45,798 nucleotides of DNA, from NCBI GenBank assembly GCA_022797995.1, contig JAAWLQ010000002.1, positions 1 through 45,798 of the forward strand, given 5' to 3'. Shown in pieces: positions 17,431-26,016 of the stretch. The position numbers were made by a program, and so were the translations under genes. Within the stretch, counting starts at the first letter, position 1. Each line of letters opens with the position of its first letter. A model generated the notes under the pieces. That model was not told the DNA's origin. It did no database searches and saw only the letters and a program-made list of their open reading frames with translations. Source of the DNA: Lachnospiraceae bacterium. GTDB lineage: Bacteria; Bacillota; Clostridia; Lachnospirales; Lachnospiraceae.

Positions 17431-17505
17431 TTATTTCCTTTTTTCCGGATCTGTTCTGACTGTGACAGAACAGCAGGCCATAGTCCTTTTGGCTCCATGG
17501 CCGGG

Positions 17506-19851
17506 TTAATGAGAACCGCTCATTTTCAGCTGCCCCGGGGTGACGCCCTCATATTTTCGTACCCAGCGGTTGAGAGTGGCGATACTGTTGTAGCCCACGG
17601 CAGCAGCGGCGTCCTGAATGCTCATGTTATTTTCACAGATTAATTCCTTGAATTTCTCGATTCTGCGTTTGTGGATAGTATCCATGATACTTACACCATT
17701 GGCCTCGAAATAAATGGATGACAGATATTTGGAGCTGATACCCAGCTTGTGGGAAAGAAACATGATATTCAAATTTTCATCGTATAGCCAGAGATTCAGC
17801 TGTTCTTCTATTTTGGGGAGCCATACACTCTGCGGCGTCGGCTTTTCTTTGAGCTGCTTATATGCGTCTGTAATCAGATTGGCGGCTTCCAGAATGCGCT
17901 GCTGCAATGTCTTATAGGAATTGGCCTGAATGAAGCTCTCAAGAACAGAGTAATACTGACTTTGCAGTCGCTCCCGCTCTGTATCCGGCAGGTGGGAAAA
18001 CGCCTTTGTAATGCCGCACATAATGTCGGCAGCCATGCATTTGGCAGCTTCAAACGTGGGAAAATGCAGAGCGTTTTCTTCCAGGAGATTGTGAATCTGT
18101 GCTGAAACATCCTCTGTCTGACCGATTTGAAGCAAATTGATCAGAGACTGTTCCGCTCTGGCAGAAAAGGTATAGCTTCCTGCTTCAGTAACCTCCACAT
18201 CCTTGTAAAACACAGGGGATTTTTCCCGGTTCATGACACACAGAGAAATGCCGGAAGAGGCTTCATCCCAGGCCAGAGACAGCTCTGAAATACTCTGGTG
18301 CAGACTGCTGAAGGAAAAGTAATACTGGACATTCAGGTTTTCACTCAGATCCTCTGTGATGCATTCCAGCGCCGAGGCAAGCCTGTCCTGCCAGGTCTCC
18401 GCTTCCCGGGATGACACGCCGATGACACAGGCGGTATAGTCGTAAACCTCTGTAAAGGTAATAGAAAAGGACTGCCCCAGCAGCTCCCGAAGTTTCTGGG
18501 CGATATGAGTGTCAAAAAAGGACAGATATGCATCCTCAATCAGTTCTGCATGATCAGAAGGCCAGTTTTCTGCCACATCTGACAGAGAAGCCAGCACCAC
18601 AAAGCTGGAAAGCCCAAACTGCATCTCCATATCGGCCAGAATGGTTTCTTCCATATTATCAATGCCCATATGCCCGGTTAACATTCGAGAGAGATAATGG
18701 GAATAAAGGATATGATTCTGATTGCGGAAGACTTCCTCGATGGTTGCTTTTTCCTGATAAGAGTTCACAAGGGCATTGAGGATGATCTGGTATTCATTGG
18801 TGCTGCCCTGGGCAGAGGAGGTGGAATATTTCCTGACCGTATTCAACAGGCTTTGCCATGGACCGTAATTGTATTGTGTCAGTATGGCAATGAGAAAAAT
18901 CCCTCCCACCAGGCAGAACAGCAGACTGATCAGAAGCGAATGGCGCATGTAAATCAGATCGGCCGTAGCTACCGATTCCGGTAAGGTACAGATATAATGA
19001 AGTGGCAGCACCTGGGAGGCGATAGAATACAGGAGAAAGTTCTCGTTTTCTCCGGGAAGCTCTCCCAATACGGAGCTCTGTGAAAAATCATAAGCAGAAA
19101 AAGTGTCTGCATCCGGCAGTGCGGATGGGCTGTTCAGGGAGGAAAATGCCTCGTCAGTCAGATAGATTTTACTGTTTTGCCCGGGATAGAGACTTTCCAT
19201 CATATCCGAGAGGACCGAATGCTCCAGAAGCAGTACAATATAACCTTTGGAAAGCCAGGAGTAGGGAAGCGGATACATCAGGGCCAGGCAGGAAGTGGCT
19301 GTATCCGGTGTGAAGACGAAGAGGTTCGTGGCCTGAGGATTCAGGGTCCGGCACTTTTCATGGAGCGCCGCCGCATGATTGTTGGGGAGGGCTCCATATT
19401 GCGTGAGATCATTTACACCGGAATTATGCAGAACGAGAGAACTTCTGGCAGAGAAGATATAGTAATCAGAGACAAGTCCATCCGCGGGGAAGTTCAGGCG
19501 AAGGGATTCGCTCAGATGATAAACTCTGGAGGCAGTGGTGTAATTCTGCTCAAAGCTTTCCATTCCCGTGGCATCCAGAAAATAATTCATGTTTATATCA
19601 TAGGAGATGACAGAGACAGCTTCTTCAATGCGGGCAAATTCGCTGTCCATTTTCAGACGCAGATATTCCAGAGAGGATTTCTGCGCTTCCCGAGCCTGCA
19701 GTCGGATGGTTTCGTAAGCGTTCAGATAGCCAAAAGAGTTAATGACAAGGGGAAGCAGCAGGACTGTCACATAAGACAGTATCCAGGAGCGCCGTATATT
19801 GGCTGACATATATTTCCCGGGAATATGGAAAAAACGAAAACCCTTCCGCAT
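17506..19851 (-). CDS. Membrane-anchored AraC family regulator
   Basis: 781-residue AraC/XylS-type regulator with an extracytoplasmic sensor, a type often encoded next to sugar ABC transporters in Lachnospiraceae and Paenibacillus. Order: an N-terminal membrane segment (about 20-42), an external sensor of about 250 residues, a second membrane segment (HSLLISLLFCLVGGIFLIAI, about 300-320), a cytoplasmic linker, and a C-terminal double helix-turn-helix with LGISSKYLSSIYFEANGVS and the final GVTPGQLK. The ATG at 19851 has AAGGAG eight bases upstream; the frame is open further but lacks a ribosome site. Divergent from the binding-protein gene at 19978, it probably controls the glycan-use locus. 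Confidence 0.9.
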   Translation of the reverse strand: MRKGFRFFHIPGKYMSANIRRSWILSYVTVLLLPLVINSFGYLNAYETIRLQAREAQKSSLEYLRLKMDSEFARIEEAVSVISYDINMNYFLDATGMESFEQNYTTASRVYHLSESLRLNFPADGLVSDYYIFSARSSLVLHNSGVNDLTQYGALPNNHAAALHEKCRTLNPQATNLFVFTPDTATSCLALMYPLPYSWLSKGYIVLLLEHSVLSDMMESLYPGQNSKIYLTDEAFSSLNSPSALPDADTFSAYDFSQSSVLGELPGENENFLLYSIASQVLPLHYICTLPESVATADLIYMRHSLLISLLFCLVGGIFLIAILTQYNYGPWQSLLNTVRKYSTSSAQGSTNEYQIILNALVNSYQEKATIEEVFRNQNHILYSHYLSRMLTGHMGIDNMEETILADMEMQFGLSSFVVLASLSDVAENWPSDHAELIEDAYLSFFDTHIAQKLRELLGQSFSITFTEVYDYTACVIGVSSREAETWQDRLASALECITEDLSENLNVQYYFSFSSLHQSISELSLAWDEASSGISLCVMNREKSPVFYKDVEVTEAGSYTFSARAEQSLINLLQIGQTEDVSAQIHNLLEENALHFPTFEAAKCMAADIMCGITKAFSHLPDTERERLQSQYYSVLESFIQANSYKTLQQRILEAANLITDAYKQLKEKPTPQSVWLPKIEEQLNLWLYDENLNIMFLSHKLGISSKYLSSIYFEANGVSIMDTIHKRRIEKFKELICENNMSIQDAAAAVGYNSIATLNRWVRKYEGVTPGQLKMSGSH

Positions 19852-19977
19852 ATTGCAATCTCCTTTTTCTTTCATATATTTTATAGTATAATAAATGAAA
19901 TGGTATTGCAATAGGAACATGCTCACAGGCTTTGCGAAACGGCGCTTATTAATATGGAAATTCCGGGTGGAGAGAAG

Positions 19978-21441
19978 ATGCGGAGAACGATGGTGAACAT
20001 AAGGAAAGGAATCAGTCTGGCACTGAGCTGCGCTGTGATATTGGGCGGATGCGGAGAGAAAAAGGAGCCGCCGGTCATCACTGTGATGGCAGAACAGTTC
20101 CCGGTTTATACGGCAGAGAACAGAGAGGAATGGATCCATGCCATAGAGCAGGAGACAAAAACGGAGCTGCAGATTACGATGGTACCTACACTGGAATATG
20201 TGTCCACGGTGGAGAGAGCGATTCGCGGCAGCAGGCTGCCCATGGTTTTTACCGCCAATGAATCGATTCTGGGCAAGGAGAGCTTTTACGCCTATCTGAA
20301 TGCAGGCGGCTTCTGGGAGCTGGATAAGTACCTGGATGAGTATCCGGATCTGAAGGAATTTGTGGGGGAGGAAATCTGGGAGAATTCCAGGATACAGGGA
20401 CATATCTATGGGATTCCCAGATTGCGCATCCAACCCCGGTATGCGGCGTATTACAGGAAGGATTGGGCGGAAGCGCTGGGGATAGAGCCTCCACAGACTT
20501 TGGGAGAGCTTTATGATATGCTGAAAGCTTTTAAACTGGAGGATCCGGACGGAAATGGGGAAAATGATACAGTGGGGCTGGTGAACAGCTGGCAGAATTA
20601 TGGGACAAGACAGTGGAACGGAATTCAGATGCTTACAACCGTTTTGGGGGGGCCCAACGGCTGGCGGTATGAGGCGGAGGAAGGGAAGATGGTTCCTGAT
20701 TTTTCCACGGAAGGCTATCTGGAAATGCTTCGATGGTTCCGAGCACTGTATCAGGAGGGAATCTTAGACCATAGTTTTGCATTTCTCACTGCGGTTCAAC
20801 GGCAGGAACTGTTCATACAGGGGTATGCAGGCATGATTTTCAGTGTGATCGATGATGGCCCGGAACTGGAAATGCAGATGTGTCAACTGAACCCACAGGC
20901 TGAAATCGCCGTGTTGCCACTGTTGGAAGGGACGGATGGGGTGTGCAGGCTGAACGGAAATGCGGGGTATAATGGCCTGATTGCATTTAATCGACTGGGG
21001 CAGGGGGCTATAAAAGATGAAGAACAGCTGAGACAAGTATTAGATTTTTATAATACCCTGTGTAATGAAAGAGGACAGGAGCTTCTGAATCTCGAAGACA
21101 GAGAGGGCAATTCCTATGGGCAGTTTATGCCTATGTCGGCATATGTCAGAGGGGAGGATGATTCCGAGCTGCGGTCCATGGTGTATGATTGTGTGGAGGA
21201 GAGGGAACAATACCTGGTACCAGATGATTCTATCGGTTTGTATTCCGAGACTTATGTGAGGATGGGAGACGAGCTGAATGGAAGGATTCAGAAGGCAAGT
21301 ATTCGATTCATCATGGGAGAAATCCAGGAAAAGGATTATTGGATGGAATATCAGATGTGGTATGAAAGCGGGGGAAAGAATGTGATAGAAGAATATACAG
21401 AAGCGTATGAGCAGAAATTACGTAATCTCCCTTTGGAATAG
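19978..21441 (+). CDS. Sugar ABC transporter solute-binding lipoprotein 1
   Basis: 487-residue extracellular binding protein of the LplA/family-1 type that would deliver an oligosaccharide to the permeases at 21864-23734. Signal peptide with lipobox ILGGC (Cys near residue 22). Conserved blocks: LPMVFTAN, GIPRLRIQPRYAAYYRKDW, the EF-hand-like calcium loop DPDGNGENDT (about 185-194) and MVPDFSTEGYLEM. The same blocks occur in the second binding protein at 24217, so the two are paralogues. The ATG at 19978 has GGAG nearby; an upstream ATG (19954) lacks one. It has its own terminator downstream, so it can be expressed apart from the permeases. Confidence 0.9.
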   Translation: MRRTMVNIRKGISLALSCAVILGGCGEKKEPPVITVMAEQFPVYTAENREEWIHAIEQETKTELQITMVPTLEYVSTVERAIRGSRLPMVFTANESILGKESFYAYLNAGGFWELDKYLDEYPDLKEFVGEEIWENSRIQGHIYGIPRLRIQPRYAAYYRKDWAEALGIEPPQTLGELYDMLKAFKLEDPDGNGENDTVGLVNSWQNYGTRQWNGIQMLTTVLGGPNGWRYEAEEGKMVPDFSTEGYLEMLRWFRALYQEGILDHSFAFLTAVQRQELFIQGYAGMIFSVIDDGPELEMQMCQLNPQAEIAVLPLLEGTDGVCRLNGNAGYNGLIAFNRLGQGAIKDEEQLRQVLDFYNTLCNERGQELLNLEDREGNSYGQFMPMSAYVRGEDDSELRSMVYDCVEEREQYLVPDDSIGLYSETYVRMGDELNGRIQKASIRFIMGEIQEKDYWMEYQMWYESGGKNVIEEYTEAYEQKLRNLPLE

Positions 21442-21503
21442 AACCATTTCAGACAGGGTACGATAACCCATAATAAGAAAATAAGACAGCAACGAACCGA
21501 AAG

Positions 21504-21574
21504 AAGGACCGGTGCAGATTGCCATCACAACGCATGAAATTTTGGCGGATGGGAATTTGCATCGGTCCTTTTTT
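21504..21574 (+). terminator. Intrinsic terminator after binding protein 1
   Basis: Long imperfect hairpin: AGGACCGGTGCA pairs with TGCATCGGTCCT (allowing wobble), with a further ATT/AAT and CCATC/GATGG inner stem, followed by six Ts (569-574 of this kilobase). Confidence 0.85.
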
Positions 21575-21765
21575 GGAAATATGCTCACAAAAACATGGTT
21601 GGTAAAAATAGACAAATTTGCACGCTTTAAATTGTGAGATTCATACAAAAACGGAGAAAGTGAAAACGACATTTCTGTTTTTGATAAGTCAGAATGTATA
21701 GAAAATGGAGATTTTGAGGGTGAAAAGGGACATATTGGAGATGGAAAATCCGGAAGGGCGCTTAC

Positions 21766-21771
21766 TATAAT
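21766..21771 (+). promoter_or_regulatory. Possible -10 element for permease operon
   Basis: Perfect TATAAT 98 bases before the first permease start, in the gap after the terminator. No good -35 at 17 nt (GGAAAA), so activation by the AraC regulator would be needed if this is the promoter. The rest of 21575-21863 shows no gene. Confidence 0.35.
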
Positions 21772-21863
21772 AGACGTGAACGGGAGCTGCCGGCATTACC
21801 ATTCATTTTGTGACAAAGGACAATGAATACAAAAAAGATATTTTGAGGAAGGAGGAGTCCCAT

Positions 21864-22835
21864 ATGAGTAGTGTGGGAAAAAATGAAACCCGTAAAATGA
21901 AATCCGCGGGGGGTACAGGGAAGGCAGGGACCTCGAAAACTCTTGTCAGGCTGAAAAAAGACAGGCTTCTCTACATAATGTTGATACCCGGATGTCTGTA
22001 TTTTCTGATTTTTAAGTATGGACCCATGTTGGGGCTGATTACGGCATTTCAGGATTATAATGCTATGCTTGGGTGGTTTGGAAGCAAATTTGTGGGGTTT
22101 AAACATTTTCAGCGTTTTTTTACGGATCCCAAATTTTTTCAGATTTTCCGAAATACACTGGTTCTGGCTTTTTGTAATATAATAGTGTATTTCCCGTTGC
22201 CCATCATACTTGCTTTGCTTATCAATGAAGTGAAAAATAGCAAATATAAAAATTTGGTGCAGTCAGTTCTCTATCTTCCCCATTTTGTATCCTGGGTTGT
22301 GGTAGCCGGAATCTGTGCGACAATGTTTTCCGCAGAAAGCGGAGCATTGACAGATGTTTTGAGCAGGCTGTTTGGACGAGAGGTACGTGTGTTGTCGGAG
22401 CCGGCATTTTTCCCGGCCCTAATCACCGGTCAGGTAATATGGAAGGAATGCGGCTGGGGAACTATTATTTTTCTGGCGGCGCTGACAGGCGTAGATATGC
22501 AACTTTATGAAGCGGCGAAAGTGGATGGAGCAAATCGCTGGCGTCAGACTTGGCATATTACGCTTCCAGCCATAAAATCTACAATTATAACTATGTTGAT
22601 CCTGAGAATGGGGAATTTCCTGAATACCGGATTTGAGCAGATTTTCCTGATGCTGAATTCTATGAATCGGGAGGTGGGAGAAGTATTTGATACTTATGTG
22701 TACCAGACGGCTATGACAAACGGCAGAATCAGCTACGGAAGTGCTGTCGGTATGTTTAAATCAGTAGTATGTCTGATTCTGGTCATGATCTCCAATAAGA
22801 TTGCGCAAAAAGCAGGAGAGGAGGGGGTGTACTGA
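21864..22835 (+). CDS. Sugar ABC transporter permease 1 (LplB type)
   Basis: 323-residue inner subunit of a binding-protein-dependent sugar importer. A basic cytoplasmic N-terminus of about 35 residues precedes six hydrophobic segments, starting YIMLIPGCLYFLIF. The EAA loop that contacts the ATPase is YEAAKVDGANRWRQTWHITL (about 216-235). The ATG at 21864 follows GGAGGAG; upstream frame discarded. Its stop overlaps the start of permease 2 (TGATG), a sign of coupled translation. No ATPase gene is nearby, so a shared MsmK/UgpC-type ATPase elsewhere is expected, as is usual for this class. Confidence 0.93.
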   Translation: MSSVGKNETRKMKSAGGTGKAGTSKTLVRLKKDRLLYIMLIPGCLYFLIFKYGPMLGLITAFQDYNAMLGWFGSKFVGFKHFQRFFTDPKFFQIFRNTLVLAFCNIIVYFPLPIILALLINEVKNSKYKNLVQSVLYLPHFVSWVVVAGICATMFSAESGALTDVLSRLFGREVRVLSEPAFFPALITGQVIWKECGWGTIIFLAALTGVDMQLYEAAKVDGANRWRQTWHITLPAIKSTIITMLILRMGNFLNTGFEQIFLMLNSMNREVGEVFDTYVYQTAMTNGRISYGSAVGMFKSVVCLILVMISNKIAQKAGEEGVY

Positions 22836-23734
22836 TGGTAGAAGAAGTCGCAGGGAAAAAAATAAAAAAATCTGTAGGAAGTCAAATTTTTGATGTGGTA
22901 AATATTATTTTTCTGGCAGGTGTGGCTTTCATTTGTATGGCTCCCTTCCTGTTTGTGATATCGGCATCATTATCGCCGTTAGGAGATGTTTTAAGTCGAA
23001 AATTTTTTATTTATCCGAAACATATTGATTTAAGTTCCTACCAATATCTTTTTTCCAGCAATACACTGGTTAATGCTATGGGAAACTCCTTTGTGATTAC
23101 TGTGGTGGGAACGACTCTAAGTATGTCAGTGACGGTAATGACGGCATATGTACTTTCAAAACCACAGTTGCTCGGAAGAAAGGTGCTGAATGCGCTGGTG
23201 GTGTTTACCATGCTTTTTTCCGGCGGTATGATTCCGTCCTATCTGGTGACATCAAGCCTGCATCTGAACGATACATGGTGGGCATTGTGGCTCCCCGGAT
23301 GTGTTAGCGCTTACAACATGATTCTGATCCGCACCAGTATCAGTGCGTTGCCTTCGGAGCTGGAAGAAGCGGCGGTAATGGATGGATGTAATTATTTTCA
23401 AAGCTTTGTACGGATCGTGTTACCGCTGATCAAACCCACTCTGGCTACCTTTTCATTATTTTATGCTGTGGGATATTGGAATGATTACTTTAACTCTGTG
23501 CTTTACATCAATGATTCCACCAAATATCCGATTCAGATATGGCTGAGGAATATTGTAATGCTTTCTGCAGGCGGCTTCGCGGATACCACCTCGGTTAGTG
23601 ATCTGGGGTATGTTCCGCCACAGAATATTAGCTATGCTGTTATTGTATTTGCCACCATGCCGATTCTGTGTATTTACCCTTTTGTACAGAGGTTTTTTAC
23701 GAAGGGTATGATGGTTGGCTCTGTAAAAGGTTAA
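22835..23734 (+). CDS. Sugar ABC transporter permease 2 (YtcP/LplC type)
   Basis: 299-residue partner permease with six membrane segments. The EAA motif reads LEEAAVMDGCNYFQSFVRIV (about 179-198), and the protein ends in the family-typical FVQRFFTKGMMVGSVKG. Start overlaps the stop of permease 1 by one base. The stop codon at 23732-23734 is directly followed by the 5' end of a group II intron remnant, which separates the permease pair from the second binding protein. Confidence 0.93.
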   Translation: MVEEVAGKKIKKSVGSQIFDVVNIIFLAGVAFICMAPFLFVISASLSPLGDVLSRKFFIYPKHIDLSSYQYLFSSNTLVNAMGNSFVITVVGTTLSMSVTVMTAYVLSKPQLLGRKVLNALVVFTMLFSGGMIPSYLVTSSLHLNDTWWALWLPGCVSAYNMILIRTSISALPSELEEAAVMDGCNYFQSFVRIVLPLIKPTLATFSLFYAVGYWNDYFNSVLYINDSTKYPIQIWLRNIVMLSAGGFADTTSVSDLGYVPPQNISYAVIVFATMPILCIYPFVQRFFTKGMMVGSVKG

Positions 23735-24177
23735 GCGCGCCCTGAAAGGGCGAGCGGCTTGGTGGGTGGAACTCCCACACGGCAAGGTCCAGCAAACCAC
23801 CGTTAGCGAGTCTTGAACACTGTCTGGTAACAGCCAGTGTTAAGCGTAGACAGTCAGGGAGCTGATACCGAAGTTGAACCAGAAGCTGACCGGACACTAC
23901 CGATACTATGGAGTGACCTATAATATGAGGATGCTGATAAAGTATCACTACTATGTAGTAAAGATGTTGCTCCAATGGCTGAACCGCAGAAGCCAGAAAG
24001 GAAGCTATACATGGGAGCAGTTCCATATGATGCAGAAGCAATATCCGATAGCATATCCAAAGAGATATGTGAACCTGTATGAGTAACTGTAAATGTTGTT
24101 GTGAAGAGCCGTATGCGGGAAAGTCGCACGTACGGTTCCGGGAGGACTTCACATCGTGAGATGTGATTTTACTTGAT
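23735..24177 (+). mobile_element. Group II intron remnant, internally deleted
   Basis: Retains both ends of a bacterial group II intron. The 5' end reads GCGCGCCC (canonical GUGCG with one change), followed by domain I sequence typical of Lachnospiraceae introns (TGGTGGGTGGAACTCCCACA; GCGTAGACAG...GGGAGCTGATACCG). It then jumps to the last 70 codons of the reverse transcriptase/maturase. Domain V is intact: GAGCCGTATGCG pairs with CGCACGTACGGTTC (24106-24138). Domain VI follows as a TCACATC/GATGTGA hairpin with an unpaired A seven bases before the end. Full introns of this type are about 2 kb or more, so most of domains I-IV and the ORF are gone. Ends are placed by motif and may be off by a few bases. 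Confidence 0.85.
23874..24086 (+). pseudogene. C-terminal fragment of group II intron reverse transcriptase/maturase
   Basis: About 70 codons reading LNQKLTGHYRYYGVTYN ... LNRRSQKGSYTWEQF ... YPKRYVNLYE, the extreme C-terminus of intron-encoded proteins. The polymerase and main maturase domains are absent, and there is no ribosome site or ATG at the 5' end. It begins at the deletion junction near 23870 inside the intron remnant and cannot encode a working protein. Confidence 0.85.
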
Positions 24178-24216
24178 AACTATTTAACAAATAATTATAT
24201 AAAAAGGAGAGAAAGA

Positions 24217-25839
24217 ATGAAAAAGAAAAAACTGTTGCCATTATTACTGGCGGGAACTTTGTTGCTGACAGCCTGTGGGAACGGAGACAGCGGTACAGCA
24301 GGAACACCTGAGTCGACTGGCTCTGTCGTTGCATCCGGAGAAAACGGAAATGTAGGAAATGATGATAATGCGGGAAATGACGGATCCGGAGAAGAGAATA
24401 CGTCGGGAGAAAGTTTTACCATTACAATGATGCAGGAACTGTTTTCTGACCAGGCTCCAGATACCAATAATGTATGGTATCAGAAGCTGGAAGAAATGAC
24501 AGGCGTAAAAATGGAAGTTAATTTTGTGCCGACTTTAAGCTATGTGGACAAAGTTACCGCATTTATTGCATCAAAGAGTCTGCCAATGGTATTTACGGCT
24601 AATGGAAATGTGCTGAAAAATAATAATCTTCTTATGGCTCTGGATAGTGACGGATTCTGGGCCCTGGATGATTACATTCAGGATTATCCGGAATTGTATA
24701 ATTTTGTAGGGGAACAAGTTTGGGAGAACAGTAAGGTTCATGGTAAAATTTATGGGATTCCCCGTCTTCGTGTTCTGCCAAGAAATGGTTTTATGATTCG
24801 TCAGGACTGGCTGGATGCGCTTAACCTGAAAACACCGGAGACTTTCGACGAATTCTATGAAGTGGCAAAAGCATTTACAGAAAATGACCCGGATGGCAAT
24901 GGACAGAAGGACACTATGGGTGTTGTTACTTCCTACCAGGGTGTTGGAAACAGGGGCTGGAACGGAGTCCAGACATTAGCGGTTGCCTTTGGAGCTCCAA
25001 ATGGCTGGGGTTATGAGAATGGTACGATGGTACCGGACTTCTCAACAGAGGAATATATGACAGCCTTGAAATATATAAAAAGATTGTACGATGACGGTTA
25101 CTTGAACAAAGACTTTGCAGAGGCCGGTCAGTCTCGTTATGACGATTTTGATAAAGGAACATATGGAATCGTTTCCGGTGTAATTGATGATGTGGGCGGA
25201 AGGAATACAAACCTTCCACAAGTAGTGGAAGGAGCAAAGGTTACAGTTGTGCCAGCCCTTCATGCGGAAGGGAAAGAACCACGCTGCAATGCAACATCGG
25301 GATATAATGGCATCATTATGTTCACAAAGTTTGGAGACGGTGCCATTAAGTCGGAGGAAGATCTGAGAAAGGTTCTTTCTTACTACAATACCCTGGCAAC
25401 GCAGGAACTTCAGGATATGGCTATTTATGGTATTGAAGGAATACATTATGAAGTGAAAGATGGCGTACGTGAGTTGATCATGAATGAAAGTGCGAATACT
25501 TCGCAGTTGTCTGTGGATATGGGAGATATTGGACAGATTCTGATGTCGGCGCCTTATGTGAGAAAAGACAGTGATGATGATGTACAGACAGCGCTGTATG
25601 ATACCATTGAGGAAAGGGAAGCTTACTGTATAGCAGATGCGGCCATAGGTCTTCGGTCCGAAACATATGATGAGGTAGGAGGCGAACTGGATATTATTAT
25701 GATGGATGCTGCGGTAAAATTTATTACTGGTAACATTGATGAGGATGGCTACTGGAAAGAATATGATAAGTGGCTGGAACGTGGTGGTGAGGATGTCATA
25801 AAAGAGTTTACGGCACAGTATGAAGAGTTCAAGAAATAG
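24217..25839 (+). CDS. Sugar ABC transporter solute-binding lipoprotein 2
   Basis: 540-residue extracellular binding protein, paralogue of the one at 19978. Signal peptide KKKKLLPLLLAGTLLLTACG with the lipobox Cys near residue 19, then a Gly/Asn/Ser-rich linker of about 50 residues. The domain has LPMVFTAN, YGIPRLRVLPRNGF, the calcium-loop-like DPDGNGQKDT and MVPDFSTEEYM. The ATG at 24217 follows AAAGGAGAG. It lies 40 bases after the intron remnant and keeps its own ribosome site. A strong terminator follows. It is probably the main binding protein for the permease pair, with binding protein 1 as an alternative or sensor partner (inference). Confidence 0.92.
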   Translation: MKKKKLLPLLLAGTLLLTACGNGDSGTAGTPESTGSVVASGENGNVGNDDNAGNDGSGEENTSGESFTITMMQELFSDQAPDTNNVWYQKLEEMTGVKMEVNFVPTLSYVDKVTAFIASKSLPMVFTANGNVLKNNNLLMALDSDGFWALDDYIQDYPELYNFVGEQVWENSKVHGKIYGIPRLRVLPRNGFMIRQDWLDALNLKTPETFDEFYEVAKAFTENDPDGNGQKDTMGVVTSYQGVGNRGWNGVQTLAVAFGAPNGWGYENGTMVPDFSTEEYMTALKYIKRLYDDGYLNKDFAEAGQSRYDDFDKGTYGIVSGVIDDVGGRNTNLPQVVEGAKVTVVPALHAEGKEPRCNATSGYNGIIMFTKFGDGAIKSEEDLRKVLSYYNTLATQELQDMAIYGIEGIHYEVKDGVRELIMNESANTSQLSVDMGDIGQILMSAPYVRKDSDDDVQTALYDTIEEREAYCIADAAIGLRSETYDEVGGELDIIMMDAAVKFITGNIDEDGYWKEYDKWLERGGEDVIKEFTAQYEEFKK

Positions 25840-25851
25840 GTAAGCTGGATA

Positions 25852-25897
25852 AATACATCTTTCCGGTTCACAACAGTGAGGCGGAAGGGTGTATTTT
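25852..25897 (+). terminator. Intrinsic terminator after binding protein 2
   Basis: 14-bp stem AATACATCTTTCCG/CGGAAGGGTGTATT (two G-T wobbles) with a 16-nt loop, followed by a short T run. Its position means the glycosidase genes downstream need read-through or their own promoter. Confidence 0.75.
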
Positions 25898-26016
25898 CCA
25901 TATTATCGGACATTTGAGAGATTTCTGTTTATAGCAACAAGATGGGTAATTCCTTACTGGCTGTAAGGTATATTAACCATAAATATATTGTAGTAGAATG
26001 GAGAGGGATAAATCCA

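Noticed and set aside
19852-20433. N-terminal extension of the AraC regulator by 194 residues
   Set aside because: It would overlap the divergent binding-protein gene, while the ATG at 19851 has an AAGGAG and precedes the expected membrane segment.
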